Assembly: GCA_039881145.1 (NCBI GenBank)
Contig: JAYKKI010000139.1
Coordinates: forward strand, 868,001 to 932,000
Direction: 5' to 3'
Length of the DNA: 64,000 nt
Source: Druceiella hillmani
Taxonomy: Eukaryota; Arthropoda; Insecta; Lepidoptera; Hepialidae
This document shows positions 46,442 through 58,490 of this stretch, one piece after another (the first letter of the stretch is position 1; each line of letters opens with the position of its first letter). The notes under the pieces were generated by a model, which ran no database searches, had not been told where the DNA came from, and worked only from the letters and a program-made list of their open reading frames with translations. Made by a program: the position numbers and the translations under genes.

Positions 46442-46530
46442 AGCTAGTTAAAACGGCGAAATGCTTTATTAAACAAATTTGAAATTTTGCACATAGTTTA
46501 TGTTTATGTTTGTCAATAATATTTTAACAT
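46442..46530 (-). repeat. Dispersed repeat D, inverted copy
   Basis: CAGCTAGTTAAAACGGCGAA through GTTTATGTTTGTCAATAATA is the reverse complement of 49400-49491 with few differences. So two copies of D lie about 3 kb apart in opposite orientation. No coding sense found. Confidence 0.75.
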
Positions 46531-46840
46531 GTAAATCCAAACTTCAGTAAATTTTTCAACATCTTTAAAATTTACTTAAGAATTTTTTGTGTGAATGCGC
46601 AGAGTAGATGAAATCGCTTCAGATAATCATTTCACCTCTTGTGCAAAATGTGTTTCAATATTTCCATTTTTAAATATTTAAAAAATGTTAATAGTTTTTA
46701 CACTTGTGTTTCCATTATTAATAAATACCATTCTGAAATTGTCGTCAAATTGAAAATTAAATAAATTTTCTTATAAAGCTCAACATTTTGCGTAATAAAC
46801 TTTCATATTTCCAAACTACTTTTGTAAGTTTACAAAGGAA
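46531..46840. other. AT-rich stretch, nothing recognised
   Basis: No frame, repeat or structure of note. Confidence 0.35.
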
Positions 46841-47030
46841 ATGCGATTACTCGTGATTGCAGCAGTTACGTGTTCCGGTCTCAGCAGTAGGCGGGCGGGA
46901 GAATGATTAATGAACGCTCCGCATTCGCGCTAAATCCCAGTCAAAATCACGTGGATGGAGTGCGTTAACGTGTTATTGTTTCGGGTTACGATGCAACCAA
47001 ATCGTTACGAACAGGAGTAATTTGTTGACA
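46841..47030. other. CpG-rich pocket, possible exon or regulatory island
   Basis: The pocket holds GTTCCGGTCTCAGCAGTAGG, CGGGCGGGAG, CTCCGCATTCGCGC and an E-box CACGTG, against a very AT-rich background. A plus-strand ATG at about 46840 opens M-R-L-L-V-I-A-A-V-T-C-S-G-L-S before a stop 22 codons on. It looks like a signal peptide but lacks a good donor. Function unknown. Confidence 0.3.
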
Positions 47031-48060
47031 AAGTTTGAAAGTAATTTATCAGTGGAAAATTATGATATTGTGATGGCGTTGGAACTGATAATTTAAAAAG
47101 AAACTTATTTGATTTGAGCCATGTTTTTAATATTAGTAAAAATAAATACGAATTATGATCAAAACAGTTTACAATGAAGATGTAGCGCAGGTGGAAAAAT
47201 GGTCAGTTTTACTAATTGAAAGTTTAATAAAGTTTATAATTTTGCAAGTAAAAAAGGCAAGAGGATTTTTTTTCTAAACGAGACGTTAGTGTAAATATTT
47301 TGTCTTAATTCTTTTTCTATAGCATGGGCTATTTTAAAAAATGCATGAAACTGAATAGTTAATTTAAATATTTTTTCGTTAGGTGGCTATTTTCAAAATT
47401 ATTTTCAAATAGGTAAAAGAGTGCAGTGAATAAAATTATTCTATGTGTTTATAACAAAAGCCATATTTTTTTAAAGAAAGTAATGGCACCGAAACTAAGT
47501 ATTAATTTCCTCATAAATTAATATCTGAAAATCTCTCTCTTTTTAACGATTTTTTAAAAGAATCTGAAATGATTATTTAATTAAAAACAGAAGATTAAAT
47601 TTAAAATTCCAATCTAACTCATGAAATACAAACACCATAAACTTTGCTTGTTTGAAGATGTTGTATTGTTTATGTCGCTGTAATCAGTTGTTCTCTTTTA
47701 AAAAGTCTTGGTAGAAATTAATCAACAAATGTGTTGAACTTCATCTCATTTTCTATCAAGAAAATTAATTGAAATGTTAATGTTTTCATATCATTTTTTC
47801 TTTAAAGGCGCTTATTGGATATACTTTTATAACCTTGAAATCATTTTGAAATTGTTTTGATATCCATAGTGAATCCATCCTCCTCTCATACCCGTTATCT
47901 GTCACAGCTGCACAGTTTCTACAGTTTTAAACAAATGTAAAAATATAGCTATGTGCGTCAAATTTTATTGCGTGAACTTTGTGAATATGATAAATGCTGC
48001 ATGTGAAAATATCGATAATTATAAAGCAATATACATACACACGCACACACTCACACACAC
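47031..48060. other. AT-rich stretch, nothing recognised
   Basis: A small GC-richer patch at 47876-47925 (CTCCTCTCATACCCGTTATC) is the only variation. Confidence 0.35.
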
Positions 48061-48116
48061 GCACATATATATTTAAGTATATATGTGCGTGTGTGTGAGT
48101 ATATATATATATATAG
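48036..48116. repeat. Compound (CA)n/(TA)n/(TG)n microsatellite forming a hairpin
   Basis: ACACACGCACACACTCACAC with ACACGCACATATATAT is followed by ATATATGTGCGTGTGTGTGA and more TA. The two halves are near-perfect complements, so the tract is an inverted repeat and not only a simple repeat. Confidence 0.85.
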
Positions 48117-48429
48117 AATAAACACGGAATCTTATTTTACACGTATTTTGATACTTAGTTCTTTTTTACGACCTCAGTAGAGTTTATATTTTTCCCCTAT
48201 TTAGAAAAGCATGCAGTTAAGTGAAAGTTAAAATTATTTGAAATAAATTTAATCCTGATATAAAAAACCTTCTCCGTTTCTTATTAGAACTGAAGGTAGT
48301 TTTAACAGTGGATGTGTTGCATTTTCATAAATTAAGTAATCACATTTAACCATATTAATACTATTTAACTGGCATTTAATGGCAATTGTAATAAATCACT
48401 TTACCGATCCGCAGATGTTAAAGACAAAT

Positions 48430-48850
48430 TTATAACCGCTCTACTCGTAATGACTTTAGGCGCACAGATGGTGTGATCCATAAATTTAATATCGCTGAGC
48501 AAGTAATGCTCGCTGAAAAATCTATGTTCGAATTATCTCTGAAGGACAGAATATGAAACGAGGAAGTTCGAAGGAAAACCAAAATAGTCGACATAGCGTT
48601 TAATGTTTGCAGCTCGGCACTGAATAGGATACTGAGTTGCACTAAACAGATCACATTCACCAAAGAATTGATTGCCGATGGCGTAGACGAATTTTTGGTT
48701 GAGAACCACGGACTTCGAAGCACAGTGTATTATGCGCCCCAATCAGATGGACTTGCGACTTAAAAAGTTGGCAGGAAGTGATAGTGGCCCGTTTCGTGAA
48801 AAGTCTATATCCAGCAGGAGATAGATAAAGGCTGATGATAATAAAACAGC
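48430..48850 (+). pseudogene. 5'-truncated LINE (RTE-type) reverse transcriptase C-terminus
   Basis: Family knowledge: RTE-type non-LTR retrotransposons encode endonuclease-reverse transcriptase ending in a conserved basic tail, and many finish in short (TGA)n-like repeats. Seen: frame 1 gives Q-V-M-L-A-E-K-S-M-F-E-L-S-L-K-D-R-I, stop (TGA where CGA Arg is expected), N-E-E-V-R-R-K-T-K-I-V-D-I-A. After a frame change come R-W-R-R-R-I-F, stop, E-P-R-T-S-K-H-S-V and R-W-T-C-D-L, matching the family's R-W-G-R-x-V-L-x-W-R-P-R-T-G-R-R-S-V-G-R-P-P-x-R-W-x-D-D-L order. The end reads Y-I-Q-Q-E-I-D-K-G then TGATGATAATA. Minus-strand frames across it are shadows. Dead copy. Confidence 0.85.
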
Positions 48851-49358
48851 TAAAGGATTCTTATTTCTTTATCGATGTATCGATTAAATTTTCATATCAA
48901 AGAAATTTAAAGGAGCAGACCGTAGTTAGATAATGTAAATTACCTGTGAAAATATTACATAAATCAATAAGTTATGATATTTTGGTGTATTTTAAGATTT
49001 TTGAATATATTTACGATAAAATTATAATATTTTTGTAAAGTCTTTATCTTCAATTTAATTTTGGGCATATAGCAAAAATAAATTTAAAAACAATGTAAAC
49101 TTCTATTAAAAATAGGCTAAATAATTTAAGTTTTTCGTTTTTAAATAAACATTGACTTTCAAAATGTGATTTTTTCATTTAAAATAATTGCACCAAATTC
49201 AACCAAATATTGAAAAAACAATTATATATCGTTAATTATATCGTTTCTGAGTAAAGATATAAAAGACCATAAAATTTTGCAACTGTAAGTAAGTTTGTGC
49301 AGTATGCAATATACTAACGATGGAATGTAATTTTTTCTGTACTTTTTGGCTTGTATTC
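48851..49358. other. AT-rich stretch, nothing recognised
   Basis: The 66-codon minus-strand frame at 49232-49432 overlaps repeat D and is not supported. Confidence 0.35.
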
Positions 49359-49491
49359 ACTGTATATATACTATTGTCACTTGTTATGATTTTCGACTTA
49401 TATTTTGAAATATTGTTGACAAACATAAACATAAACTATGTACAAAATTAAAAATTTGTTTAATAAAGCAATTCGCCGTTTTAACTAGCTC
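49359..49491 (+). repeat. Dispersed repeat D, longest copy
   Basis: Its first part matches 43494-43538 (+). Its second part, TTGTTGACAAACATAAACAT through TTCGCCGTTTTAACTAGCTC, matches 46442-46530 (-). This copy therefore joins the two partial copies into one unit of at least 130 bp. Confidence 0.8.
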
Positions 49492-49602
49492 ACAAGTAGA
49501 TATATTAAGCATTTAATAAAGATGATGAAGACATTTTAAAAATAACCCGCTATGTCCTACATACATTCCTATATACCCATGTCCTATATACACATTTAAT
49601 GT

Positions 49603-49640
49603 AAACCGGCCAATTGCGAGTCTGGCTCGCGCATCAATGA
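49603..49640 (-). repeat. Repeat B tail fragment (minus strand)
   Basis: AAACCGGCCAATTGCGAGTC then TGGCTCGCGCATC is the reverse complement of the B tail with only a few changes, the best-preserved tail in the window. Confidence 0.65.
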
Positions 49641-50610
49641 CACTTTACCTCGTCTTGCGTGAAATAATTTTTATTTATCATAAATCATCACTACTGGGGA
49701 ATTCTAGTCGCAAAAAATATTAAATGATATATTATATATAATTCAGTAGGGATGACAATTTTTATAGTGAAAATTTTGAAAAAATACGACAACTATAATT
49801 ATCGAGATCGTTATAGTTTCCTTAAAACCTTTGCTTAGCCTTACTTAAACCATACTTCTTCATAGTAATTTGTTCAATTAATTCTGAAATAATGAAGCGG
49901 GAACATGTAACATGTTTTGAATGCTTTTCGGTGTATATCTGAGAATATATTACTTATAAATTTTAAAAAATTAGGAACATGAGGAATATTTTTAAAACCC
50001 TTAAAAATTATACACCCAAATTTTATAAACAATTAAAAAATTGTTTCCAGACATTTAATTTAACCCTCAAATTCGACTATTAGCTATTAATATATGAGCT
50101 CCATCAATATGTAAATTACTACGCCAAACACAAGTTTCAACAATAAACTGTTTTTCGGCTCCCATGGATAGGCAAGCGGCACGCAAGTGATTTTCCAAAG
50201 GTTCCGTTTTTTTGTTTTGAGATATAAAAAGTTATAAGTAATAAAATACTGGTCAATTTCTTTAGCGGACACAAAATATTGTTTATAATTTGGTGGTTTA
50301 TATTATGTTTATATATATATATATACCCCTCTCCCCCTTTTAATTATTTTTTTCATCTTATATAGATACTTTGAGACGATTACAACATATTTTAATTGTT
50401 TACTAGTTTTGTTATGTTTTATAAAATATGTATACAATTTTGTACATATTTGTCCATTAATGGTTATGTGAACGAATCGTAGTGGTATATTGTTAGCCTA
50501 ATCGACCTTATATTATCTAGCATCCTGGCTTAATTTTACAAGGGCAAATTGTAATGTAGATGCAGATGGTGTTTGAAATATTTCTTTCAGGACAAAAGAT
50601 TATGTTTACG

Positions 50611-50658
50611 TATGACCAGCTGTACGTAACATAATTAGGTTACGTAAAACTGGTCATA
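50611..50658. repeat. Inverted repeat, about 19-bp arms
   Basis: TATGACCAGCTGTACGTAAC and GTTACGTAAAACTGGTCATA flank an 8-base loop, with a two-base mismatch in the middle of the stem. Confidence 0.75.
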
Positions 50659-51628
50659 GCAAAAACATTAAACAACGGTAAAATTGAAGAAAAACGTTGA
50701 AACCATTTAACAAATTGTTTTTCCTTTTATAGCAACGAAACTTTTTTTTAAATAAACCTAGGCCACATCTACCGACGTGTTTGATCCATCTCACTAGATA
50801 CTTGGGCGGTGTATGACAAACGGTGTGTAAAGAACTAAAACTAAGTTTTTCTTCCCGCGAGTAGATTTAATGCATGAGCGAATTTACATTTTACTGTTTT
50901 TTGGAAAAGAGCAACTAGTGCAATTAAGTTAACAAAATTTAGCAAAACTTTACGTACAAGAGGCCACATTTATAAGATTTTAAGCAGAATTATATAGAAT
51001 GCCAAAATTTTTCAACTTCATATATCCACGACGAATTACCTTTAGTCTTAAATATGTTTGTAAGCAAATATTTATCATTGTCAAAATCTACCTATGTAAA
51101 AATAAATATTAAAACACTAGAAACATATCGTACATAACCGTTATTAGAAAGACCTTCATTGTAATAATATCTTCTTTTAGACTTTTCTCGGTTTAAACAA
51201 CATCCCATGTTCCTTCAAAGCTATTTTCAATAAATTTCAATGTTTCACTATTTCCTGGCGTTGTTGTTGTTGCGTCGATCAAACATTGTGGGTTGCGAAT
51301 TTGATACCGAATTAATATACTTTGGAACCTGAAAACTGAATTCTAAAACTTTAAAAACCTCTCCAATTTCATTATTATTTGTGCCATTTATGGCTTAACA
51401 ATATTCACCTTTGCCCCTTAATTTCCATATAAATACAAAAAATGGTTGAAAAGGTTGCCTCTATTATTTACGAATATATTAACAACAAAATTTTCCGTGA
51501 GGATTTCGTCTTAGGTTATTAGGTTTTTATTTTTATAGTTTTCCTAGGCTGTGTTAGGTTTCCTCGCCTCGTAAAAGTTTTTGAAAACTTTTCAATTGAT
51601 GTATGGATAATGCTGGATACAATAAGCC

Positions 51629-51684
51629 AGTTATTAGCTTCTCAATTTAATGGTAAGGATGAAGCAGGGATCTATTTCAGTCGC
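51629..51684 (+). repeat. Dispersed repeat E, copy 1
   Basis: CCAGTTATTAGCTTCTCAAT, then TTAATGGTAAGGATGAAGCA and GGGATCTATT, matches 55571-55627 in the same orientation with scattered changes. Confidence 0.55.
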
Positions 51685-52261
51685 TCTCCTTGAAATAGAA
51701 TGAGAATTACTAAAATGACGTCATTACTCAATATTTTCGTCCTTGTCTAAACGTGAAGTTTAAAGTTTTATAACTCGCCTAATTTAAAACACTTGTAAAT
51801 TTTTTATCACTCCTCATTAGTTTACACACTTGGATTACGATTTGTAAATTTAAAAAAGTAGTCATGTACCCTGTTGTTATTAATATCGAAAAGGGTAGGT
51901 ATAAAAACTATTATTTTTTAATATTTTTACCAATTAAACGCACAAAAAACAGTTTAAAAAATTAATATTAGAGAACAGATTGTTTTTTGTGTTATCAGAT
52001 TTTAAAATTGCTGTTAATGCTTTTGACTTAACTTCCACTGAAATTTATTCTTGAAAATTCCAACATTTTGGTTCCACTTCTGGTGTCAGTAGAAAGTAAT
52101 GAGAAATATTATTGAATTAGAAGTTGATAATCTTCTAGAAATTTTGTTCGCTAACAAATATTTCGGTGTTAAATTACGGAGGCATTATTTAAAAATATAG
52201 AAACGAAACGTTAGAAAATGTAGAAACGTCATGTGGGAAGAAGATGTAATTGCAAGTTTTT

Positions 52262-52305
52262 AGGGTTCCGTATTTCAAAAAGAAAAACAATCCCTTATCG
52301 GATGA
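52262..52305 (+). repeat. Repeat B head fragment
   Basis: AGGGTTCCGTATTTCAAAAA, then GAAAAACAATCCCTTATCGG, is the canonical head of the arthropod repeat (AGGGTTCCGTA...). The rest of the repeat is absent. Confidence 0.6.
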
Positions 52306-52650
52306 GAACACTTTGAAATACTTTCATGATCATTTTAGAGGGGACCAATTAAATGTTCGAAACTCTTTTTAGTATCGTATATAGTGTAAATAATGGCTTG
52401 ACAGAGCCAATTACAAGGAAATGAAATGTTATTTCAGACTTTTAAGGCCAATATCCTCGAAGATTTACAAAAAAATGTGCAAAAAACGAATTTCCCACGT
52501 GCTTTTTAGCTCGGAAACCACTGAAATAAAATGTGAAAAACGAAGTTAGCGACAATTGTCAGGAAAATTGCAACTGTAGCAATTTCCCCAAGTATTATAG
52601 TTTTCGTATAGTAGTAATTATTTAGTATAGTATGAATTAAAAAGTTCATG

Positions 52651-53441
<791 letters not shown>

Positions 53442-53697
53442 GTGCAGAATAGATCCACCAGTTAGGGTGACGATCATTTAAATTATTATTGAACAATTTA
53501 CATACGTGAAACATGCACGTGGCTTAACAATGCACGTGGCTTAACATGCACTTGAAGTTAAGAAAACCCCCAATGTATGTGCAGAATAGATCCACTAGTT
53601 AGGGTGACGATCATTTAAATTATTATTGAACAATTTACATACGTGAAATATGCACGTGGCTTAACATTCACTTGAAGTTAAGAAAACCCCCAATGTA
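53442..53697. repeat. Tandem duplication, unit about 118-137 bp
   Basis: Copy 1 (53442-53577) and copy 2 (53579-53697) share GTGCAGAATAGATCCAC.AG, TTAGGGTGACGATCATTTAA, ATTTACATACGTGAAA.ATG and TTAAGAAAACCCCCAATGTA almost without change. Copy 1 has an extra 17-19 bp because GCACGTGGCTTAACA is itself doubled. High identity means a recent event. Confidence 0.95.
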
Positions 53698-54551
53698 ATT
53701 CCATTTAATGCTATTAAATTTAGAATCTTATAACCTGCTTAATTTATTAATTTTTATATTTTTCACTAGTGATTTTGAAATGACCTATATTACCCCGATG
53801 TGCGGGAAAAATGTATTGCTTTTAACATACGAAAAAAGACATGACACGACCCTTTCATATTTCACAAGAAATAATAGTTTTCGTATCAACTTATTTTCGT
53901 AAACCCTAAATATAAACAAATCCGAATATTTCCATTAATTTTGAGTGTAAAAAGTGAACTAAATTGGGATTTTTTAAAAAAACATTTACTGCAAGATGAC
54001 TAATATTTTTTACAAAGTCATTCATAAATGTCATTAATTGTCAATTTAAATAGTTTCTCCTATTTTATACACTAGTTTTCTTTAGTTGTCAATACCTCTG
54101 TTGTTTTTGACAAAATTGTAAGATTTAGCGTGAGAGCTAAATTAAGACGCAAAGTAAAATTTCATTGAAATAAAATATCTTTATCAAAACCAAAGTTTGT
54201 AACAAGGGTTAATTTCTCTTAAAATTATTTGAAAATATATATTTTGCAACTGAAGTGTCTTTAAAATTTATTAGCTCATACATATTTAAGATTACGTGGA
54301 AATAGAACCAAAAGTTGGAATAAAGTTTTTTTTCCTTAATATTTATTTCTGCCCGGATGAATAAATCACTGAATACTTAACTTTCTATTCAAGTATCTTT
54401 CAGTCCATGATTTTTAAACAAACTTCTGAGACGACATAAACCTCTGTCTAAAGGTAATATACTCTTCTTTAATATATCTCCTTCACCCTATAGAATTTGA
54501 CACTATAGACTATAAAATTAGAAATAAATAAAACCAGAGATATGTAGAATT
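53698..54551. other. AT-rich stretch, nothing recognised
   Basis: No frame or structure beyond short AT-rich openings. Confidence 0.35.
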
Positions 54552-54827
54552 GGTGGTATAACCTTGTTCTAACTTGTTTGCTTTTGTATAAATATATTAC
54601 CAAGAATAACTTCCATTTAATTTTATTACATACACTGGAACATTTTCATTGTACAACCACATATAATAACAACAATTGAATTTATTATCCTCACTAAAAT
54701 ACTTGTAAATCGTATAACTCTCGAAAATATAATAAAACCTAAACCACTTCCCTACAATAAACTCACTAACATAAGCAGTGTGAAAACCCACACAAACCCA
54801 AAGCTCTTCATAATTGGTCATTAAAAC
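54552..54827 (+). repeat. Dispersed repeat C, copy 2
   Basis: Partner of 10775-11053, collinear over its whole length with frequent small changes. A 74-codon minus-strand frame runs through it but is not conserved in copy 1, so it is not a gene. Confidence 0.75.
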
Positions 54828-54870
54828 AAAAAATAATTTTACCTTACTTTAGTAAATTATCCGTAACATG

Positions 54871-54897
54871 ATATGTATATATATATATATATATATC
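54871..54897. repeat. (TA)n microsatellite
   Basis: About 13 TA units, followed by CACATCATTTGTGGGCTCC. Confidence 0.9.
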
Positions 54898-57201
54898 ACA
54901 TCATTTGTGGGCTCCAAAAATTTTTGATAGATTTCCCTTAAATAATATACACTCGTCCTTCATATCATATCCACCATTCTAAGGGGATGACGATCCTTTA
55001 CTCACGAATAGGGGTTGAAAATTTGAAAAATCGGAGTAACATCAAATACTTAGTGACTGAATAACATTTAAGGTGAAATAGCATCATAAGTTACACATTA
55101 ATAAGATTATTAAGAAGTGAATTTTATCATTTTTAATTAAAGTAAATAAGCACAGAATCATAGAAAAATGCAATAACTATGACAGAATGTATAAAAAATT
55201 AACCTACCAGAATCTGGATATCACCCAAGTTTTTAAAATAGATACAAGCATTTAATTTGAATGGGAGACATTGAATTTTTTGTGTTCATTTGGAAACCTA
55301 TACAATCTCAAATTTGAACTGTCAAAATATTAGCTAGATGCGACTTGTACACCTTAATATTTTCTTTATTCCAACAAAAGATACAGCATCATACTTTATG
55401 CGTAAATGATCATGGAGAAATTTGCAGTACATAATAATAAGCCATCTGCTCTTTGTGTTATAACTGGGTAGCTGACTACAACTAAATTTGTTGCTTTCAT
55501 AAAATATCATTAAAATATGAGTGAACTGAAGACCAATATTGAATAACATAATAACAACTTATTAAAAAATAAGCTAGTTATTTGCTTCTTAACTTAATGA
55601 TGAAAATAGAAACGGGATCTATTCCATTCGTTTTCGTAGAATATTTAATATATGTAAAATTAAAACTGATGTCACAATTCGGAGTTATCGCATTGCGGTT
55701 TTGCTGTATCATTAAGATTTTAAAAAATATGTTTTACTACTCGTTTTATTGTTTAGAATTATGATTTTTGAATTAAAAAACTAATCTTCCAGTCCATTGT
55801 CATTAAGATTAAAATGAAATTGGTGACGATAAAAGAATACCTTTACGTTTGTTAATCTGGAAAAACCTGAAATGAAAACACAATAAATTATGTGTTTCTG
55901 CTAATTTTACTTTCAAAATTATGTGATAAAAGAAAAGAAAAATATACGAACAATTTTTCATTAATTTCCTGTTTTTAATTCAAAATTAATATTTAACGAT
56001 TCATTTTAATTAAAATTGTTTTCCGAAAATTGAAACAATTACTTTACCTTTATTGTAACTGGAAAGTAAAAAGAAAAGGTATATTTTTTAACCCATACCT
56101 ATATTATTTCTTATATTTAATTCTTAAATGTTTAATTCTTTTCTCGATATTTTGTTCACTAAAAGATATACTGACAGTAAATTTCAGAGACACAATGTAA
56201 AATTATCGGATAATTCTTTTGAAAATTTTCATAACATCATGTGCGAATGGGAAAAATTATAACCTCAGAAAAATAAAAAAACTCTGGTAAGTTTATTAAT
56301 ACACAATTATTTGCTCAGAAATCGTTTGACGCAGAAATTTGAAATGTGACACAGTTAAATATCATTATAATCCTTATATTTTACCATAGTTAAAAATTTA
56401 ATATTTGTATGGTACTTTTAAGGTAGAAAAATTAGGTACAAAAATTTTATTTTTTTTACTCTTTGTTGATTGCCGCTCGACAGGGCAAGTTATCAAGAAC
56501 TCGAGAATATTTATTTTCTGAGAAATTTACATGTCATATCTACAAACGCACGTACCAAAACGTGAAAAAAATGCATCACACCCACTTATTTCCAAAACCA
56601 CTGAATCAAAAATAATGGAAGAAAACGAGGTAGATAGAATCTAATTAGAAAATTACGAAAAAAATGTGTAGTGATTTTTCAATTTAAGAAGGCGTTACTA
56701 TTGAGGTAAAGAAATTATTGTAACCGCGATAGACAGAATATTGAAAAAAATTATTCTTTGTTCTTCTCTGGAAGTTGAATGGATTATAAAGCTTTAATAT
56801 AGGTTAATGACGTAAATGATAGGCACATATTTTATGGAAATTAATTTCCTTGAAATAAGCCATCATGAAAAAATGTACAATCCCGTTTTAATTGTTTTTG
56901 CAATAGCAGAATTTACATATGCAGTGCTAGGTATGTTTCATTGTTTTGTGATCGATTAACTTGTTTTCGTTATATAGATGGACACATAGATATTCTAAAG
57001 AAGTACAAAAGAAGTATTCATTATTCAACTTATTATCAGAGTAAAAGGAACGTTGTATTATACAGCCTATTACAATGAAACAACACTTGAAACTTGCACG
57101 TACTTATTCTGCTTAAGATTTCAAACAATATTCGTTAACTTAAAACAAAGTGATAATCCAAATAATAAAGTATTATATTCAAATACTTGTACATAAATTA
57201 A

Positions 57202-57206
<5 letters not shown>
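54898..57206. other. AT-rich stretch, no supported gene
   Basis: Contains repeat E copy 2 (55571-55627). The patch 54945-55045 (GATGACGATCCTTTACTCAC, GAATAGGGGTTGAAAATTTG) feels like an old dispersed repeat but has no second copy here. Open frames are unrecognised. Confidence 0.35.
55571..55627 (+). repeat. Dispersed repeat E, copy 2
   Basis: CTAGTTATTTGCTTCTTAAC, then TTAATGATGAAAATAGAAAC and GGGATCTATTCCATTCG, parallels 51629-51684. Confidence 0.55.

Positions 57207-57254
<48 letters not shown>
57207..57254. repeat. (TA)n microsatellite
   Basis: About 24 TA units. The 122-codon plus-strand frame over it (57150-57518) owes its length to the Ile-Tyr tract and is rejected as a gene. Confidence 0.95.
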
Positions 57255-57257
<3 letters not shown>

Positions 57258-57874
57258 GCACTTTCAGGTGTTTGCACTTTCTTCTTCAGTCCTATTTCAT
57301 TGTATATATTTGAAATTATTAGTTGTAAAGAAAGGAGAAACGGAAACATATTTAAAGATAATAGTATGGCAATTTCTCATAATACAATTTCTGAAATATC
57401 AATTGTTACAGACATTACGAAAAAACTGCTGAGATGCTCCATATTTGTATATCATTTTAAAAAATCATTTTTATATGCTATTTCAAATTATGAAACAATT
57501 ATTATGTTTACATCATAAGAAGCTTTTCAAACGATATAAAGTTAAACCAAATGTTACCACCTTTATTATCCTCATTTTATGATAGTTTTCGTGTAAAATT
57601 CATTGTTGCTGAGGTTCGCTGAGGTTTTCATATATTGTTTAAACTATAAATATCTAACATATTTACAAACTTAAAAATTATTTACCATTTAGTTTTGATA
57701 AAAACCACTTTCACCAATTGTACTATTAATATTACCGGGAAAGTAGTAAATTCTCCACCGTTTATTTTATTTAAAAAATGCGTCGAGCAATTTTTCTAAA
57801 AAATTAGGTCAATATAAAGTTATATCATATTAACATTTTGAAAAAATACAAATTTATTACCATGTGAATATTTT

Positions 57875-58490
57875 GAAAATTTTAGCTAATACAAAATATC
57901 AAACATATATCAATACAAAATAACAACCATTAATACAAAATATGTTAACATGGTTTAAAAGATATATTACCATGCCAAATATCAAATCTCAACATGCCAT
58001 AGTTTCTGGGAATATCTCCTGAGAATGTAGATAAAAGTAAATATATTTCCTAATATATGTCTCATAACCGTAAAAATATGATGCAAATTTCAAAAAGTAC
58101 AACAACTAGAATCATCGTAATAATTCACATAAAATGTCCCTCTTCAAAACCATTTTTTTTTCATAACTTTAGGTGAAATAGTTCCGGAAACAAGAGGGTG
58201 TACTCCTTTTACATATTTTTCAATGTACCTCTGAAAATGTAATAACAAAAAAATACTTTGAGAGTATTATAATATTTTGAAAATTTCAACTTATACAAAA
58301 TATATTGGTTAAAAAGATATATTACCATGCCAAATTTGAAGTCTCAACGTGCTGTAATACTCAACGTGCTGAGAATACCTGCTGAGAATATATATAAATG
58401 TAAATATAATTCTCAAATTGATGTCTCATAACCGGAAAAAATATGATGCAAATTTAACAAATTATTACACCTAGAATTGTGATAATTTAT
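57875..58490 (+). repeat. Direct duplication, two diverged copies about 390 bp apart
   Basis: Copy 1 (57875-58140) and copy 2 (58268-58490) share TTTTGAAAATTT, ATACAAAATAT, AAAAGATATATTACCATGCC, TCTCAAC.TGC, CTGAGAAT.TA, ATGTCTCATAACCG.AAAAA and TATGATGCAAATTT in order. Copy 1 has an internal triplication of ATACAAAATA.CAA; copy 2 has a doubled ACTCAACGTGCTGAGAATAC section. Confidence 0.8.

Larger units (their letters stand above)
49641..52261. other. AT-rich stretch with small structures, no gene
   Basis: Includes (TA)n at 50310-50325, an inverted repeat at 50611-50658, a CpG-bearing pocket at 50765-50880 and repeat E at 51629-51684. The pocket (CTACCGACGTGTTTGATCCA, CCCGCGAG) is open in one minus-strand frame for about 25 codons but unrecognised. 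A (GTT)4-like run lies near 51261. Confidence 0.35.

Noticed and set aside
48430..48742. Two overlapping minus-strand frames of 97 and 69 codons
   Set aside because: They are antisense shadows of the plus-strand RTE-type LINE fossil, whose conserved residues read on the other strand.
50765..50880. Minus-strand stretch recalling the ACACACCG...CACCGCCC motif of small-subunit rRNA
   Set aside because: Only a few bases match. The flanking rRNA helices are missing, so it is not an rRNA gene or a mitochondrial insertion that I can support.
54597..54821. 74-codon minus-strand frame in repeat C
   Set aside because: The frame is not kept in the other copy of the repeat (10775-11053).
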